A DNA stretch of 64,000 nucleotides from Leifsonia poae (GTDB lineage: Bacteria > Actinomycetota > Actinomycetes > Actinomycetales > Microbacteriaceae), in assembly GCF_027921845.1 (NCBI RefSeq), contig NZ_BSEN01000006.1, forward strand, positions 101,480-165,479, read 5' to 3'. Shown piece by piece: positions 8,151-17,833 of the stretch (position 1 is its first letter; every line of letters begins with the position of its first letter). A program made the position numbers and the translations under genes. The notes beneath the pieces were generated by a model, which saw only the letters and a list, made by a program, of their open reading frames with translations, was not told the DNA's origin and searched no databases.

Positions 8151-8371
8151 CGCACAACTCCGGACGTTCGAGCCGACGGAGCTCGTAAGTTCCGGAATCA
8201 GGAGGCTCGCGGCGGCGTGTCGCCCCTGGGTTCCGGAGTTGTGAACGGCTGCCGCCGTCTGCCTTCCGAGTGCGCAACTGCGTTCATCCGGAACTCTGGT
8301 CGGCCACCCGGCGTGTCAGCGCACAACTCCGGAACGATCGCGTCAGGTCGGCCTCGGGTTCCGGAGTTGTG
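8151..8371. repeat. Intergenic inverted repeats, CACAACTCCGGAAC family (locus 1)
   Basis: This gene-free stretch holds several copies of one motif in both orientations: GCACAACTCCGGA at 8152, GTTCCGGAGTTGTG at 8230, and a perfect 14-bp pair CACAACTCCGGAAC (8322-8335) / GTTCCGGAGTTGTG (8358-8371) around a 22-nt loop. Degenerate copies lie at about 8189 and 8274. The same motif returns at 38.6-39.0 kb and 40.4 kb, always outside genes. From 8388 to 8447 a separate run of GGCCGCCCGAC-type short tandem repeats fills the space to the next gene. Confidence 0.85.
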
Positions 8372-8445
8372 AGACTGCCGAACAACCGCCGGCCGCCCGA
8401 CGGCCGGCCGCCCGACGGCCGAACGACCGCCGCCCGAACGACCGC

Positions 8446-8967
8446 CTACAGCTCGACCGAACGGTTCTCGCCGATGTCCGGTCGCGTCCGTGTCACGGCG
8501 GCGCGCGCGATCTTGAACGCCGTCACGATGCCCGGCTCGTTCGTCGCCCAGAACTCCGCGGAGTCCGCGTGTACGAGCAGCAGGGCCACCGCCGGGTCGT
8601 CCTTGCCCGCCGGGAACCAGGCGTCCATCGAGGGCGTCCAGAGCTCGTCGACCTTCTCGCGGTCGTGCACCACCTCGGCGGTCCCGGCGATCGACAGGTA
8701 GCCCTTGCCCGTGTCGTACGCCACATTCACCTGCGGGTGGGCGTGGATGTCTGCGATCTTGGGGCTCGGATCCTGGGTGAAGAACCAGAGGTCCCCCTCG
8801 AACTCCGCCTCCTGGGTGGCGAGGGGCCGCGAATGGAGGTCGCCGTTGGCGGTCTGCGTCGTGAGGAGGGCGACCTTGGACGCCTTGATCAGGCGCGCGA
8901 TCGTCTCGAGGTCGTCGGTGCTGGCGGTGTCGCCGCTCGTGGTGCCGGTGCCGGTTTCGTCTGTCAT
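8446..8967 (-). CDS. Pyridoxamine 5'-phosphate oxidase-like (general stress protein 26 type) flavoprotein
   Basis: A 173-residue split-barrel FMN/F420-binding protein. After an acidic disordered N-terminus, it shows ARLIKASKVALLTTQTANGDLHSRPLATQ (the first barrel strands), DLWFFTQDPSPKIADI and VNVAYDTGKGYLSIAGTAEVVHD. These match the general-stress-26/PNPOx-like group rather than true PdxH. ATG at 8967 is preferred; a longer reading adds 19 unsupported residues. The likely role is cofactor-dependent redox or stress protection in the cytoplasm. Confidence 0.88.
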   Translation of the reverse strand: MTDETGTGTTSGDTASTDDLETIARLIKASKVALLTTQTANGDLHSRPLATQEAEFEGDLWFFTQDPSPKIADIHAHPQVNVAYDTGKGYLSIAGTAEVVHDREKVDELWTPSMDAWFPAGKDDPAVALLLVHADSAEFWATNEPGIVTAFKIARAAVTRTRPDIGENRSVEL

Positions 8968-9043
8968 GGCGGTCACGGTACGCCGCACCCCGGCGAGCGC
9001 AATCGCGATTCCCCTCGCACCCACCCGTGACTAGGTTGAGGGC

Positions 9044-9496
9044 ATGAAGACCACACGGAGCACCCTGGTCGTGGTGGCAGTCGTGGCCGCGGCCGTCTTC
9101 TCCGGATGCGCGGCCGACCCCGGCGCGCCGACCTCCTCCGCGACTGTGGTCTCCCCGTCGCCGACGCCATCCGCCACACCGCCGTCGGCCACATCGCCGT
9201 CCGGGACCCCGTCGGCCGCCTCGCCCGTCGGCAGCTGGGGCGACGATGCCTCCGGAAAGGCGAACGTGGTGTTCACCGACGACGGCACGCTCTCCGGCAA
9301 CGACGGCTGCAACCACTTCAGCGGGTCGTGGAAGCAGGCAGCCGACGGGTTCGAGATCGGCGCGGTCGTCTCGACTCTGATGGCCTGCCCGGACGTCGAT
9401 GCGTGGCTGGCGACGATGACCGCGGTCACGGTCGACGGCGACACTCTGCACGTGTTCAAGGACGGCACCGAGATCGGGACCCTGCCACGGCAGTAA
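9044..9496 (+). CDS. META-domain (HslJ-like) lipoprotein
   Basis: A 150-residue protein with a lipoprotein signal; the lipobox is FSGC with the lipidated Cys at residue 22. A Ser/Thr/Pro-rich spacer (about 25-65) leads to a META domain with GTLSGNDGCNHFSGSW and VVSTLMACPD, the two signature stretches. It should sit on the outer face of the membrane. META proteins are linked to stress and antibiotic resistance in other bacteria; the activity is unknown. Confidence 0.87.
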   Translation: MKTTRSTLVVVAVVAAAVFSGCAADPGAPTSSATVVSPSPTPSATPPSATSPSGTPSAASPVGSWGDDASGKANVVFTDDGTLSGNDGCNHFSGSWKQAADGFEIGAVVSTLMACPDVDAWLATMTAVTVDGDTLHVFKDGTEIGTLPRQ

Positions 9497-9508
9497 CGCG
9501 GCAGCCCG

Positions 9509-11431
9509 TCACGAATCGATGATGCGCACCAGCTCGTCGATGAAGCCCGTGAACCCGTCGGAACGCCGGATGAGCTGCAGCACCGCCTCGCGGTCGGAGA
9601 ACACCTCGACGAACTGATCGAACACCGTCTGGAAGCCGCCGCGGCCGGCGGCGTCGAAGGCGATGAACGCGATGACGTTGACGCGCGAGTCGCCCCAGTC
9701 CATCGCGTTGTCGTTCACCACGATCGCGATCGCCGTGCGTTTGGCCGTCATCGCCATGGCGTGCGGAACCGCCAGCGAGTCCGTGAACGCCGTCGAGGAC
9801 ATGTGCTCGCGCTCGATCGACCTGTCGACGTAGTCCTGGTCGATCGCTCCCGCCCCGATCATCCGGTCGCCCAGCGCCTGGATCATCGCGATCGCGTCGC
9901 GTGCGTAGAAGTTGCGCAGGAACAGCGACTCGTCGAAGTACTCGAGCAGGTCGTTCTTGATGCGGGCGCGCCGGCGCTGGCGGCGGATGCGGGCGATCGC
10001 CTGCCGGGTGTGCTCGATGTCGGCCTCGGTCAGGAACGGCTGCACGACGATCGCGTTCTCGCGGTGACCGCGCGGTTCGATCGTGGTGAGCACGAGGTCG
10101 GCCTCGATCGCGTCCCAGTCCACATCCGTCGAGGTGATCACACTGGTCACGTCGAGCTCGTCGCCGAGCGCGTTCTCCAGCCGCTCGCGCAGCAGGATGT
10201 GCATGTCGTAGTAGTTGGGGCAGACCACCGCGCAGGTCACCGAGTCGCTCCTGCGTGACTGCTGCTCGAGGTACGCGCCGACGTGCATCGCGATGTAGGC
10301 GATCTCATCGTCGTTGACCACGATGTCCTCCGCGGTCTGCAGGCGGCTGGCGATATACACCGCGAGTTCGTAGATGAGCGGGTACGAGCTCTTGATCGAG
10401 CGGGTGAGCGGGTTGCGTGAGTATGACTTCTCGTGAGCGCGGGCGACCAGGTTCTGCACGTGCAGCGTGAGCCGCACGATGAAGTCCTCGTCGCGCAGGT
10501 CGACCAGGTACTCCAGCGAGGCGCGCGCGATGATGCTGCGCACCACCTCGAGGTCGTCCTCGCTCACGTACTGCGCGACGGTGGCCTCGCCGGCACCGGG
10601 GGCGATGACACGCGTGCGCAGCAGGATCGCCAGGTAGTGCAGCTCGGTGCGGTCGAGCGCGACGTCGAAATGCTGCGTCACCAGCGCGCCGAGATCGGCG
10701 GCGAGCGTGCGGATGGTCTCGCTCACATCCGGATCGGCTGTCGCCGGGAGCGCGCGGTGCTTGGCGACGCGGTCGAGCGCGACCGCCATGTGCAGCAGCA
10801 CGTCGTTGATGCCGTATTCGTTCACGAAGTAGCCCCGCGCGTCGAGCATCTCGACCAGATCGGATTTGAAGGCGGCCAGCCCCTGCGAGTCGAACGCCTC
10901 CTGGATGCGCGCCAGCTCGACGACGCCCTGGCGCATCTCGTCGCGGAACAGCCGGCTGAGCAGCTTGCGGCGGGCGATCTCCGGCCCGGTGAGCTGAACG
11001 CGTCCGCCCTGACGTGCCAGCGCGAGCTCCGTGTCGGCGAGGACGCCGCGCATCCTGGTCAGATCGGACTCGAGGGTCGAGTCGCTGACGAACAGGCTCT
11101 CGGCCGCTTCGTAGACGTCGATGCCCTCGGGCTCGTCGAGGAGCCTCCGCACCAGGAAGACGAGCCGTTCCTGCGGAGAGCGCACCGCCCCATCGGCCGC
11201 GGTCGCCCCGTCGTCGAGGAACCGCTCGTACGCCTCGAAGTCGAGGCGGTAGCCGTTCGGTCCGGACTCGACGAGCTCGAGCGGAGCCGCCGCCTCCTTG
11301 AGCTCCGTCACATAGTTGCGGATGCTCCGGGTCGTGACTCCGAGGTCGTGTGCGAGTTCGGCCGCGGTCACCCAGGCGGCACGGCGCGCCAGGATGTCCA
11401 GCATCCTCGCCTGCTTCGCCGGGAGCGCCAC
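9509..11431 (-). CDS. mtlR: PRD-containing PTS regulator, MtlR/BglG type
   Basis: A 640-residue activator of a PTS operon. Domain order: N-terminal HTH (WVTAAELAHDLGVTTRSIRNYVTEL), two PTS-regulation domains in the middle (one around YFVNEYGINDVLLHMAVALDR, one around DEIAYIAMHVGAYLEQQ), an EIIB-like segment (AVVCPNYYDMHILLRERL), and a C-terminal EIIA-like domain with SLAVPHAMAM (His557, the expected phosphorylation site). GTG at 11431, preceded by GGAAAGG, is preferred to longer readings. Divergence from the PTS operon implies control of it by PTS-dependent phosphorylation. Confidence 0.92.
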   Translation of the reverse strand: MALPAKQARMLDILARRAAWVTAAELAHDLGVTTRSIRNYVTELKEAAAPLELVESGPNGYRLDFEAYERFLDDGATAADGAVRSPQERLVFLVRRLLDEPEGIDVYEAAESLFVSDSTLESDLTRMRGVLADTELALARQGGRVQLTGPEIARRKLLSRLFRDEMRQGVVELARIQEAFDSQGLAAFKSDLVEMLDARGYFVNEYGINDVLLHMAVALDRVAKHRALPATADPDVSETIRTLAADLGALVTQHFDVALDRTELHYLAILLRTRVIAPGAGEATVAQYVSEDDLEVVRSIIARASLEYLVDLRDEDFIVRLTLHVQNLVARAHEKSYSRNPLTRSIKSSYPLIYELAVYIASRLQTAEDIVVNDDEIAYIAMHVGAYLEQQSRRSDSVTCAVVCPNYYDMHILLRERLENALGDELDVTSVITSTDVDWDAIEADLVLTTIEPRGHRENAIVVQPFLTEADIEHTRQAIARIRRQRRRARIKNDLLEYFDESLFLRNFYARDAIAMIQALGDRMIGAGAIDQDYVDRSIEREHMSSTAFTDSLAVPHAMAMTAKRTAIAIVVNDNAMDWGDSRVNVIAFIAFDAAGRGGFQTVFDQFVEVFSDREAVLQLIRRSDGFTGFIDELVRIIDS

Positions 11432-11500
11432 GTGTCTGACCTTTCCGCCGTGCGCTTTGCGCACGATGTCACCTGAGTCAACCACCTCGCCGCGTTCCGC

Positions 11501-11544
11501 CAGCGCGTTTCCGCGAACTTTCCGGTCCCGCGGAAGAAACGCTG
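11501..11544. promoter_or_regulatory. Imperfect dyad between mtlR and the PTS operon
   Basis: CAGCGCGTTTCCGCG (11501-11515) faces CGCGGAAGAAACGCTG (11529-11544), pairing at both ends with a mismatch bulge. It is the most conspicuous symmetry in the 220-bp divergent promoter region and is a candidate MtlR site. No canonical catabolite-repression box was identified. Confidence 0.45.
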
Positions 11545-11651
11545 CTGGATCGGCATGCGGCAGCGGGGGAGCATGGCAATGATCCACCCCGCAGCTCCAC
11601 CAGCTCCGTCCGCTCCATCGCTTGATCAGCAGTACCTCGAAAGGCAGATCG

Positions 11652-12023
11652 ATGAAGATCCTCGTCGTGTGCGGTGCCGGCGCGTCCAGCACGTTCGTCG
11701 CGCTGAAGGTGCGCAAGGCGGCCGGCCTCCGAGGAATCCCTGTCACGGTCGTCGCCGGCAGTGCCGATCAGCTCGAGACGTTCACCGGTGTCGACGTCGT
11801 GCTCGTCGGAGCGCACCTCGCCCCGGGTTCGTCCGAGCTGCGTGAGCGTGCCGCGGCCGCCGGTGCCGCCGTCGCTGTCCTTCCCGCCGTCTCGCCGGCG
11901 GCCCTCGACGGCGACCTCGCGCTCGACCTCGCGCTCGACGCTGGCCCTGTGCGCGAGCACGACGGCACTATGGGAGCACCCACTGCAATTCCGAGTCACA
12001 CCGAAGGAGTACAGAATGGCTGA
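11652..12023 (+). CDS. Stand-alone PTS EIIB component (lactose/cellobiose-type loop)
   Basis: A 123-residue protein beginning MKILVVCGAGASSTFVALKV. CGAGASS with Cys7 is the phosphocysteine loop of the lactose/chitobiose-type EIIB superfamily. The Rossmann-like fold continues to DVVLVGAHLAP; the last 30 residues are Ala-rich and not family-like. It overlaps ptsH by 8 bp. MtlA already has its own IIB domain, so this protein is redundant for mannitol transport. It may serve another permease or act as a phosphorylation relay to MtlR. Confidence 0.85.
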   Translation: MKILVVCGAGASSTFVALKVRKAAGLRGIPVTVVAGSADQLETFTGVDVVLVGAHLAPGSSELRERAAAAGAAVAVLPAVSPAALDGDLALDLALDAGPVREHDGTMGAPTAIPSHTEGVQNG

Positions 12024-12282
12024 GCGGATCATCACTGTCGGATCGAGCCACGGGCTGCACGCCCGCCCGGCGAAGCTCTTCGTCGAGGCGGTCAACAAGT
12101 CGGGCGCCGCCGTCAAGCTCACCAAGGAGGGCGGCAAGACCGTCGACGCCGGCAGCATCCTCGGCGTCATCTCGCTCGGCATCGACCACGGCGACAAGAT
12201 CGTGCTGACCACCGAGAGCACCGACGCCGAAGGCGTGCTCGACGATCTGGCCGAGATCCTCTCCACCGACCACGACGCCTGA
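12016..12282 (+). CDS. ptsH: Phosphocarrier protein HPr
   Basis: General PTS phosphocarrier, 88 residues. The active site is SSHGLHARPAKLF with His15, phosphorylated by enzyme I. The Ser equivalent to the Bacillus regulatory Ser46 is in DAGSILGVISLGI (Ser47), although actinobacteria generally lack HPr kinase. ATG at 12016 overlaps the EIIB gene by 8 bp, and ptsI starts 2 bp after the stop. Confidence 0.97.
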   Translation: MAERIITVGSSHGLHARPAKLFVEAVNKSGAAVKLTKEGGKTVDAGSILGVISLGIDHGDKIVLTTESTDAEGVLDDLAEILSTDHDA

Positions 12283-12284
12283 TC

Positions 12285-13991
12285 ATGTCCGACATCGCAA
12301 CAGAAACGCTCACCGGCGCCGGCATCGGTCAGGGCATCGCCCTCGGCCGCGTGCTCCGGATGTCCGCACCCCTCCCCGAGCCGGCCGACGAGTCGAGCGC
12401 CCGCACCCCGGATGAGGAGCGCGCCCGCGTCGCCGAGGCCGTCGCAACCGTGGCTGCCGACCTCCGGGCCCGCGCCGCTGCGGTGTCCGGCACGGCCGCC
12501 GACGTGCTCGAGGCCCAGTCGATGATGGCAGAGGACTCGACGCTCGCCGACGACGTCTCGCAGCGCATCTCCACCGGCAAGACCGCCGAACGCGCCGTCT
12601 TCGAGGGTTTCGCGGTGTTCCGCGACATGCTCATCGACCTGGGCGGGTACATGGGGGAGCGCGCGAGCGACCTCGACGACGTGGCCCAGCGCGTGATCGC
12701 CGCCCTCGCCGGCCGCCCGGCGCCCGGCGTGCCCGACTCGGACGAACCGTACGTGCTCGTCGCCCACGATCTCGCCCCGGCCGACACGGCGCTGCTCGAC
12801 CTCACCAAGGTGCTCGGCCTCGTCACCCGCGAGGGCGGCCCCACCTCGCACACCGCGATCCTCGCGAGGGAGAAGGCGATCGTCGCGATCGTGGGTGTCG
12901 CGGGCGCGGACGCGCTCGCCGATGGCAGCGAGGTGATCGTCGACGCGGGCGCCGGAACGGTCACCGTCGCCCCCGACGAGGCCCAGCGAGCGGATGCCCA
13001 GCGACGCATCGACGAGCGCGCATCCGCTCTCGCCGGAGGTCTCGAGCCGGGTGCCCTCGCCGACGGAACCCCGATCCCGCTGCTCGCCAACCTCGGGTCG
13101 CCCGACGGCTCGCAGAAGGCGCTCGAAGCGGGAGCGGAGGGCGTCGGACTGTTCCGCACCGAGTTCCTCTTCCTCGAGCAGCGCATGGCGCCCACCGTCG
13201 AGCAGCAGCGGGAGCAGTACACCCGCCTCCTCGCCGACTTCCCCGGCAAGAAGGTCGTCGTGCGCGTGCTCGACGCCGGCGCCGACAAGCCGCTCGAGTT
13301 CCTGAACGATGCGCACGAGGACAACCCGGCGCTCGGGCTCCGGGGGCTGCGCTCGCTGCGCGCCAACGAAGACATCCTGCGCGAGCAGCTCACGGCGCTC
13401 GCCGATGCCGACGCCGTCTCCGAAGCAGACCTGTGGGTCATGGCGCCCATGGTGGCGACTGTCGAGGAGACGCGGTACTTCGTGCGCCTGGCGACCGAAT
13501 ACGGTCTCAAGACCGCCGGCGTCATGGTCGAGGTCCCGTCGGCGGCCCTGCTGGCCGACCGCGTGCTGCGCGAGGCGGCCTTCGCCTCGATCGGCACCAA
13601 CGATCTCACCCAGTACACGCTCGCGGCCGACCGTCTCCTCGGTTCGGTCGCGGCGTATCAGAGCCCGTGGCACCCGGCCGTGCTCCGCCTCATCGGCGAG
13701 GTCGGCCGCGCGGGGACCGCCGCAGACAAGCCGGTCGGGATCTGCGGCGAGGCCGCGGCCGACCCGCTGCTCGCGGTCGTGCTGGTCGGCCTCGGCGCGA
13801 CCACTCTCTCGATGTCGCCGGCGGCCATCGCCGACGTCCGGCTGTCGCTGCGGCAGCACACGCTCGACCAGGCCAAGCGCCTGGCCGGGATCGCCCTGGC
13901 CGCCGACGGCGCGGTCGAAGCCCGGGATGCGGTGCGAGCCGCCATCGCGGGAGAAGCCCCCACCACACCAGAAAGAGACGAGGCACCATAA
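12285..13991 (+). CDS. ptsI: Phosphoenolpyruvate-protein phosphotransferase (enzyme I)
   Basis: Transfers phosphate from PEP to HPr. The 568-residue protein has the N-terminal HPr-binding helical domain, the phosphohistidine loop GGPTSHTAILARE (His189), and a C-terminal PEP-binding barrel with LFRTEFLFL, GIRGLR-like LGLRGLRSLRAN, SIGTNDLTQYTLAADR and the catalytic Cys in VGICGEAAADP. Length is normal. It has one-base overlap with mtlA. Finding the only visible ptsHI inside the mannitol operon means general PTS supply may be induced by mannitol. Confidence 0.97.
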   Translation: MSDIATETLTGAGIGQGIALGRVLRMSAPLPEPADESSARTPDEERARVAEAVATVAADLRARAAAVSGTAADVLEAQSMMAEDSTLADDVSQRISTGKTAERAVFEGFAVFRDMLIDLGGYMGERASDLDDVAQRVIAALAGRPAPGVPDSDEPYVLVAHDLAPADTALLDLTKVLGLVTREGGPTSHTAILAREKAIVAIVGVAGADALADGSEVIVDAGAGTVTVAPDEAQRADAQRRIDERASALAGGLEPGALADGTPIPLLANLGSPDGSQKALEAGAEGVGLFRTEFLFLEQRMAPTVEQQREQYTRLLADFPGKKVVVRVLDAGADKPLEFLNDAHEDNPALGLRGLRSLRANEDILREQLTALADADAVSEADLWVMAPMVATVEETRYFVRLATEYGLKTAGVMVEVPSAALLADRVLREAAFASIGTNDLTQYTLAADRLLGSVAAYQSPWHPAVLRLIGEVGRAGTAADKPVGICGEAAADPLLAVVLVGLGATTLSMSPAAIADVRLSLRQHTLDQAKRLAGIALAADGAVEARDAVRAAIAGEAPTTPERDEAP

Positions 13992-15502
13992 TGACAACGG
14001 CGTCAGAGACGACGACGAGGAAGCCGGGAGGCGCACGGGTCCACGTGCAGCGCTTCGGTACCTTCCTCTCGAACATGGTCATGCCGAACATCCCGGCGTT
14101 CATCGCCTGGGGCATCATCACGGCCCTCTTCATCGCAGAAGGTCCGATCCCCAACAAGGACATCGCGAGCATGGTCGGCCCGATGATCACCTACCTGCTC
14201 CCGCTCCTGCTCGCGAACACCGGTGGACGCCTCGTCTACGGCGTGCGCGGCGGCGTCGTCGGCACGATCGCGGCGATGGGCGTGATCGTCGGGACCGACA
14301 TCCCGATGTTCATCGGCGCGATGGTCATGGGTCCGCTCGGCGGCTACCTCATGAAGCTCGTCGACCGCATCTGGGAAGGCAAGATCAAGGCGGGCTTCGA
14401 GATGCTCGTCAACAACTTCTCGGCCGGCATCCTCGGCTTCGTCCTCGCGATCGGCGGGTTCTTCGGCATCGCCCCGCTGGTCGAGGGCCTGAGCAAGGCG
14501 CTCGAGAGCGGGGTGAACTGGCTCGTGTCGGTGCACCTGCTTCCGCTCGTCAGCATCCTGGTCGAGCCCGGCAAGGTCCTGTTCCTCAACAACGCCATCA
14601 ACCACGGTGTCTTCACCCCGATCGGAACCCTCGAGTCGCAGCAGGCCGGCAAGTCGATCCTGTTCCTGATCGAGACGAACCCCGGCCCCGGTGCCGGCAT
14701 CCTGCTCGCGTGGGCGATCTTCGGCCTGGGCGCCGCCCGAGCGGCGGCTCCGGGAGCGTTCATCATCCAGTTCTTCGGCGGCATCCACGAGATCTACTTC
14801 CCGTACGTGCTCATGAAGCCGATCCTGATCATCGGCGCCGTCCTCGGCGGCATGACCGGTGTCGCGGTGAACGTCGCCTTCCAGACCGGATTGCGAGCGC
14901 CAGCAGCACCAGGGTCCGTCTTCGCGATCTTCGCGCAGGCTCCCGTGTCGAGCATGTTCGGCATCGCGTTGGCGATCGTCGCGGCAGCCGCCGTCTCGTT
15001 CACCTTCACCGCCATCGTGTTGCGGTCCAGCCGGAGGCGCGACATCGCGGCGGGCAACGCCGGCGACCTCGCGGGCGCCGTCGCCCAGACCGAGGCCAAC
15101 AAGGGCAAGTCGTCGTCGGTGCTCGGCGGCCTCGTGCAGGAGGGTGAGCACGACACCGGCGACGCCCAGGGCGACGCCACCGACCGACTGGTGCGCAACA
15201 TCGTCTTCGCGTGCGACGCTGGGATGGGATCGAGCGCCATGGGCGCGTCGGTGCTCCGCAACAAGATGAAGAAGGCAGGAGTCGAGGGGGTCACGGTCAC
15301 GAACCAGGCGATCAGCAATCTCGACGGCACGGCCGACCTCGTGATCACGCAGCAGCAGCTGACCGATCGCGCCAAGGGCCAGTCGCCGGACTCGGTCCAC
15401 GTCTCGGTCGACAACTTCATGAACAGCCCCAAGTACGACGAGGTCGTCGAACTCGTGAAGAGCCAGACGCAGCAGAACACACCGGAGGACGTCAAGAAAT
15501 GA
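13991..15502 (+). CDS. mtlA: Mannitol-specific PTS EIICB permease
   Basis: A 503-residue integral membrane permease with a fused cytoplasmic IIB domain. The IIC part (about 1-345) shows the mannitol-family opening [30 protein letters not shown], and the substrate-site segment [14 protein letters not shown] charged linker leads to IIB with [13 protein letters not shown], whose Cys408 accepts phosphate. There is no fused IIA domain; that is the separate mtlF, which overlaps by 4 bp. Product: mannitol 1-phosphate in the cytoplasm. Confidence 0.96.
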   Translation: MTTASETTTRKPGGARVHVQRFGTFLSNMVMPNIPAFIAWGIITALFIAEGPIPNKDIASMVGPMITYLLPLLLANTGGRLVYGVRGGVVGTIAAMGVIVGTDIPMFIGAMVMGPLGGYLMKLVDRIWEGKIKAGFEMLVNNFSAGILGFVLAIGGFFGIAPLVEGLSKALESGVNWLVSVHLLPLVSILVEPGKVLFLNNAINHGVFTPIGTLESQQAGKSILFLIETNPGPGAGILLAWAIFGLGAARAAAPGAFIIQFFGGIHEIYFPYVLMKPILIIGAVLGGMTGVAVNVAFQTGLRAPAAPGSVFAIFAQAPVSSMFGIALAIVAAAAVSFTFTAIVLRSSRRRDIAAGNAGDLAGAVAQTEANKGKSSSVLGGLVQEGEHDTGDAQGDATDRLVRNIVFACDAGMGSSAMGASVLRNKMKKAGVEGVTVTNQAISNLDGTADLVITQQQLTDRAKGQSPDSVHVSVDNFMNSPKYDEVVELVKSQTQQNTPEDVKK

Positions 15503-15936
15503 CAGAAACGATTCTCGACCGGGCGAACGTGGTGGCCGCGGGCAGCGCGACCACCCGGGAGGACGCCATCCGCGAGGCGGGCGCGCTGCTGGTGAAGGCC
15601 GGCGCCGTCGAGCCGGGTTACGTCGACTCGATGCAGGATCGCGAGAACACCGTGTCCACGTTCATGGGCAACGGGCTCGCCATCCCGCACGGCACCAACG
15701 AGTCCAAGGACGAGATCAAGCACTCGGCGCTGTCGTTCATCCGCTACTCCTCCCCGCTCGACTGGGGCGGGGAGGAGGTGCGGTTCGTCGTCGGCATCGC
15801 CGGGCAGAACAACGAGCACCTGGAGATCCTGTCGAAGATCGCCATCCTCTTCTCGGAGGACGACGATGTTCAGAGCCTCCTCGATGCTCCGGATGCGGAC
15901 GCCCTGTTCGCCCTCCTGGGGGATGTGAACGAGTGA
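15499..15936 (+). CDS. mtlF: Mannitol-specific PTS EIIA
   Basis: A 145-residue stand-alone IIA of the mannitol/fructose class. The phosphoacceptor lies in [15 protein letters not shown] (His64), and [19 protein letters not shown] is the conserved second signature. It accepts phosphate from HPr and passes it to the IIB domain of MtlA. Start and stop overlap the neighbouring genes by 4 bp each, consistent with tight translational coupling. Confidence 0.96.
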   Translation: MTETILDRANVVAAGSATTREDAIREAGALLVKAGAVEPGYVDSMQDRENTVSTFMGNGLAIPHGTNESKDEIKHSALSFIRYSSPLDWGGEEVRFVVGIAGQNNEHLEILSKIAILFSEDDDVQSLLDAPDADALFALLGDVNE

Positions 15937-17084
15937 AGGCCGTCCACTTCGGCGCCGGCAACATCGGCCGCGGCTTCGTGGGGCTCCTGCTCCACGAGGC
16001 CGGGTACGAGGTGGTCTTCGCCGACGTCAACGCCGAGCTGATCGACGCGCTCGCGGCGGCGGACTCGTACACGGTCCACCTGGTCGGAGAGACGGAGGAG
16101 ACCCGCGTCGTCGACGGCTTCCGTGCGATCAACAGTGCGACCGACGAGGCGGCCCTGATCGCGGAGATCGCGACGGCCGACGTGGTGACCACGGCGGTCG
16201 GGCCGCGCATCCTGCGGTTCGTCGCCCCCGTGATCGCGGCCGGACTGGCCGCACGCCCCGATGACGCTCCGCGTCTCGCCGTGATGGCCTGCGAGAACGC
16301 CATCGGCGCGACGGATCTGCTCGCCGCTGAGATCGCCGACGGACTGCCCGACGATGCCGCACGCGAGGCGATCGCGGCAAAGGCGGTCTTCGCGAACACG
16401 GCCGTCGATCGCATCGTGCCCGCGCAGGACCCGGCGTCCGGCATCGACGTGACCGTGGAGACCTTCTCCGAGTGGGTCGTGGATCGCACGCCCTTCGCGG
16501 GCGGCGAGCCGGCAATCCCGGGCGCTCACTTCGTCGACGATCTCGCGCCGTACATCGAGCGCAAGCTGTTCACGGTGAACACCGGTCACGCGACGGTCGC
16601 CTACACGGGCTTCCTGCAGGGTGCGACCACGATCAGCGAGGCCATCGCCATCCCGGCGGTGCGGGAAGCGGCGGAGGCGGCACTCGCCGAGACCTCGGCG
16701 GCCCTCACGGCGAAGCACGGTCTCGACCCGGAGGAGCTCGCTGCGTACCGGGCGAAGATCCTCGACCGGTTCTCGAACCCGTACCTCGTCGACGAGGTGA
16801 CGCGCGTCGGCCGGGAGCCGCTGCGCAAACTCGGACGCAACGAGCGTTTCATCGGGCCGGCGTCGGACTTCGTGCAGTACGTCGGTCGCACTCCGGATGC
16901 CCTGCTCGCCGCCGTCGGCGCCGCGCTACGGTTCGACGTCCCGGATGACTCGCAGAGCGTCGAGCTGCGGCGCATCCTCGAGGAGGCGGACCCGGACGAG
17001 GTCGTCACCGAGGTGATGGGCGTCGCGGCCGGCGAGCCGCTGTTCGCGCCGCTCGTGGAGATGGTGCGCGCGGCGCAGGTCTGA
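15933..17084 (+). CDS. mtlD: Mannitol-1-phosphate 5-dehydrogenase
   Basis: Oxidises mannitol 1-phosphate to fructose 6-phosphate with NAD. The 383-residue protein opens with the nucleotide-binding signature [17 protein letters not shown]. It has the family segments [34 protein letters not shown] (the Lys/Asn/His catalytic region) and [25 protein letters not shown] start in a 4-bp overlap with mtlF. It is the last gene of the mannitol operon. Confidence 0.97.
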   Translation: MKAVHFGAGNIGRGFVGLLLHEAGYEVVFADVNAELIDALAAADSYTVHLVGETEETRVVDGFRAINSATDEAALIAEIATADVVTTAVGPRILRFVAPVIAAGLAARPDDAPRLAVMACENAIGATDLLAAEIADGLPDDAAREAIAAKAVFANTAVDRIVPAQDPASGIDVTVETFSEWVVDRTPFAGGEPAIPGAHFVDDLAPYIERKLFTVNTGHATVAYTGFLQGATTISEAIAIPAVREAAEAALAETSAALTAKHGLDPEELAAYRAKILDRFSNPYLVDEVTRVGREPLRKLGRNERFIGPASDFVQYVGRTPDALLAAVGAALRFDVPDDSQSVELRRILEEADPDEVVTEVMGVAAGEPLFAPLVEMVRAAQV

Positions 17085-17171
17085 CCGGGCCGCGGCCGGT
17101 CGTGCGTTATCGCGACGCGGGCGCGGTCGGTGGTGCGTTTCCGCACGATCGGCACGCGGCTGGCGGCGGGC

Positions 17172-17783
17172 TCAGCCCGCGTCGACGGTTTCGCGGGGCA
17201 GCAGCGGCGCCGACGGATCGAGCGACCACGCGAGCACGGACGGCCACTCGCCGTACCCGGCCGTGCGCTCGAGGTGGCCACCGCCCGGGATGACGACGAC
17301 CGGGATGCCCAGCGGCGCTCCGAAAGCGGTGTCCGCACCCTCCGGGCAGTAGGGGTCGGCATCCGAGGCGGCGATCGTCGTTGCTGCGGACGGGCGGCTC
17401 GGGGTGAGAGCGGCGAACGCGGCGATCTCCGGGATGCCTCCGACGAACTCCCGTGACGGCGGCGCCACCAAGAGCACACGCTCGACGGACGCGTCGTCCG
17501 CGGGACGCGCGCCGAGCCAGAGCAGACACGCGAGGCTGTGGCACAGCACCGTGACGCGGGCGCCGTGGGCCGAGGCCTCGGCCAGAGCATCCGCCACCGC
17601 GTGCCGCCAGGCGGCGACGGACGGCGTCGCGGCATCCGGCAGCTGCGGGTAGACGACGCGCTCCCCGCGCTCGCGCAGGGCCGCGGCGAGCTCGTGCTGC
17701 CAGTGCCCGGGCGGGCGGAAGTTGTCCCACCCGTGCAGGATCAGGAACGCGCGGGCGCCGGGCGCGGTCTCGGTCGAGGTCAT
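17172..17783 (-). CDS. RBBP9/YdeN-type alpha/beta hydrolase
   Basis: A 203-residue small serine hydrolase. It opens with FLILHGWDNFRPPGHWQHEL (oxyanion region with the family's HGW...GHW signature). The nucleophile elbow is LCHSLACLLWL (Ser in C-H-S-L-A, an atypical elbow normal for RBBP9/YdeN), acid around SDADPYCPE, and the catalytic His in GGGHLE. ATG at 17783. It converges with mtlD. The substrate is unknown. Confidence 0.9.
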   Translation of the reverse strand: MTSTETAPGARAFLILHGWDNFRPPGHWQHELAAALRERGERVVYPQLPDAATPSVAAWRHAVADALAEASAHGARVTVLCHSLACLLWLGARPADDASVERVLLVAPPSREFVGGIPEIAAFAALTPSRPSAATTIAASDADPYCPEGADTAFGAPLGIPVVVIPGGGHLERTAGYGEWPSVLAWSLDPSAPLLPRETVDAG

Positions 17784-17833
17784 CTGCTCATCAAAACGCA
17801 CCGGACACGTCGCTCGCAATGCGGTCCCGCCGA

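Noticed and set aside
11478..14036. An 852-codon open frame on the - strand opposite EIIB, ptsH and ptsI
   Set aside because: The opposite strand encodes unmistakable PTS proteins with catalytic motifs; the antisense frame has none and is a codon-bias shadow.
17172..17300. Short GC-rich palindromes (such as GCGGGCTCAGCCCGC) at the end of the hydrolase gene
   Set aside because: They are partly coding and short enough to be expected by chance at this GC content.
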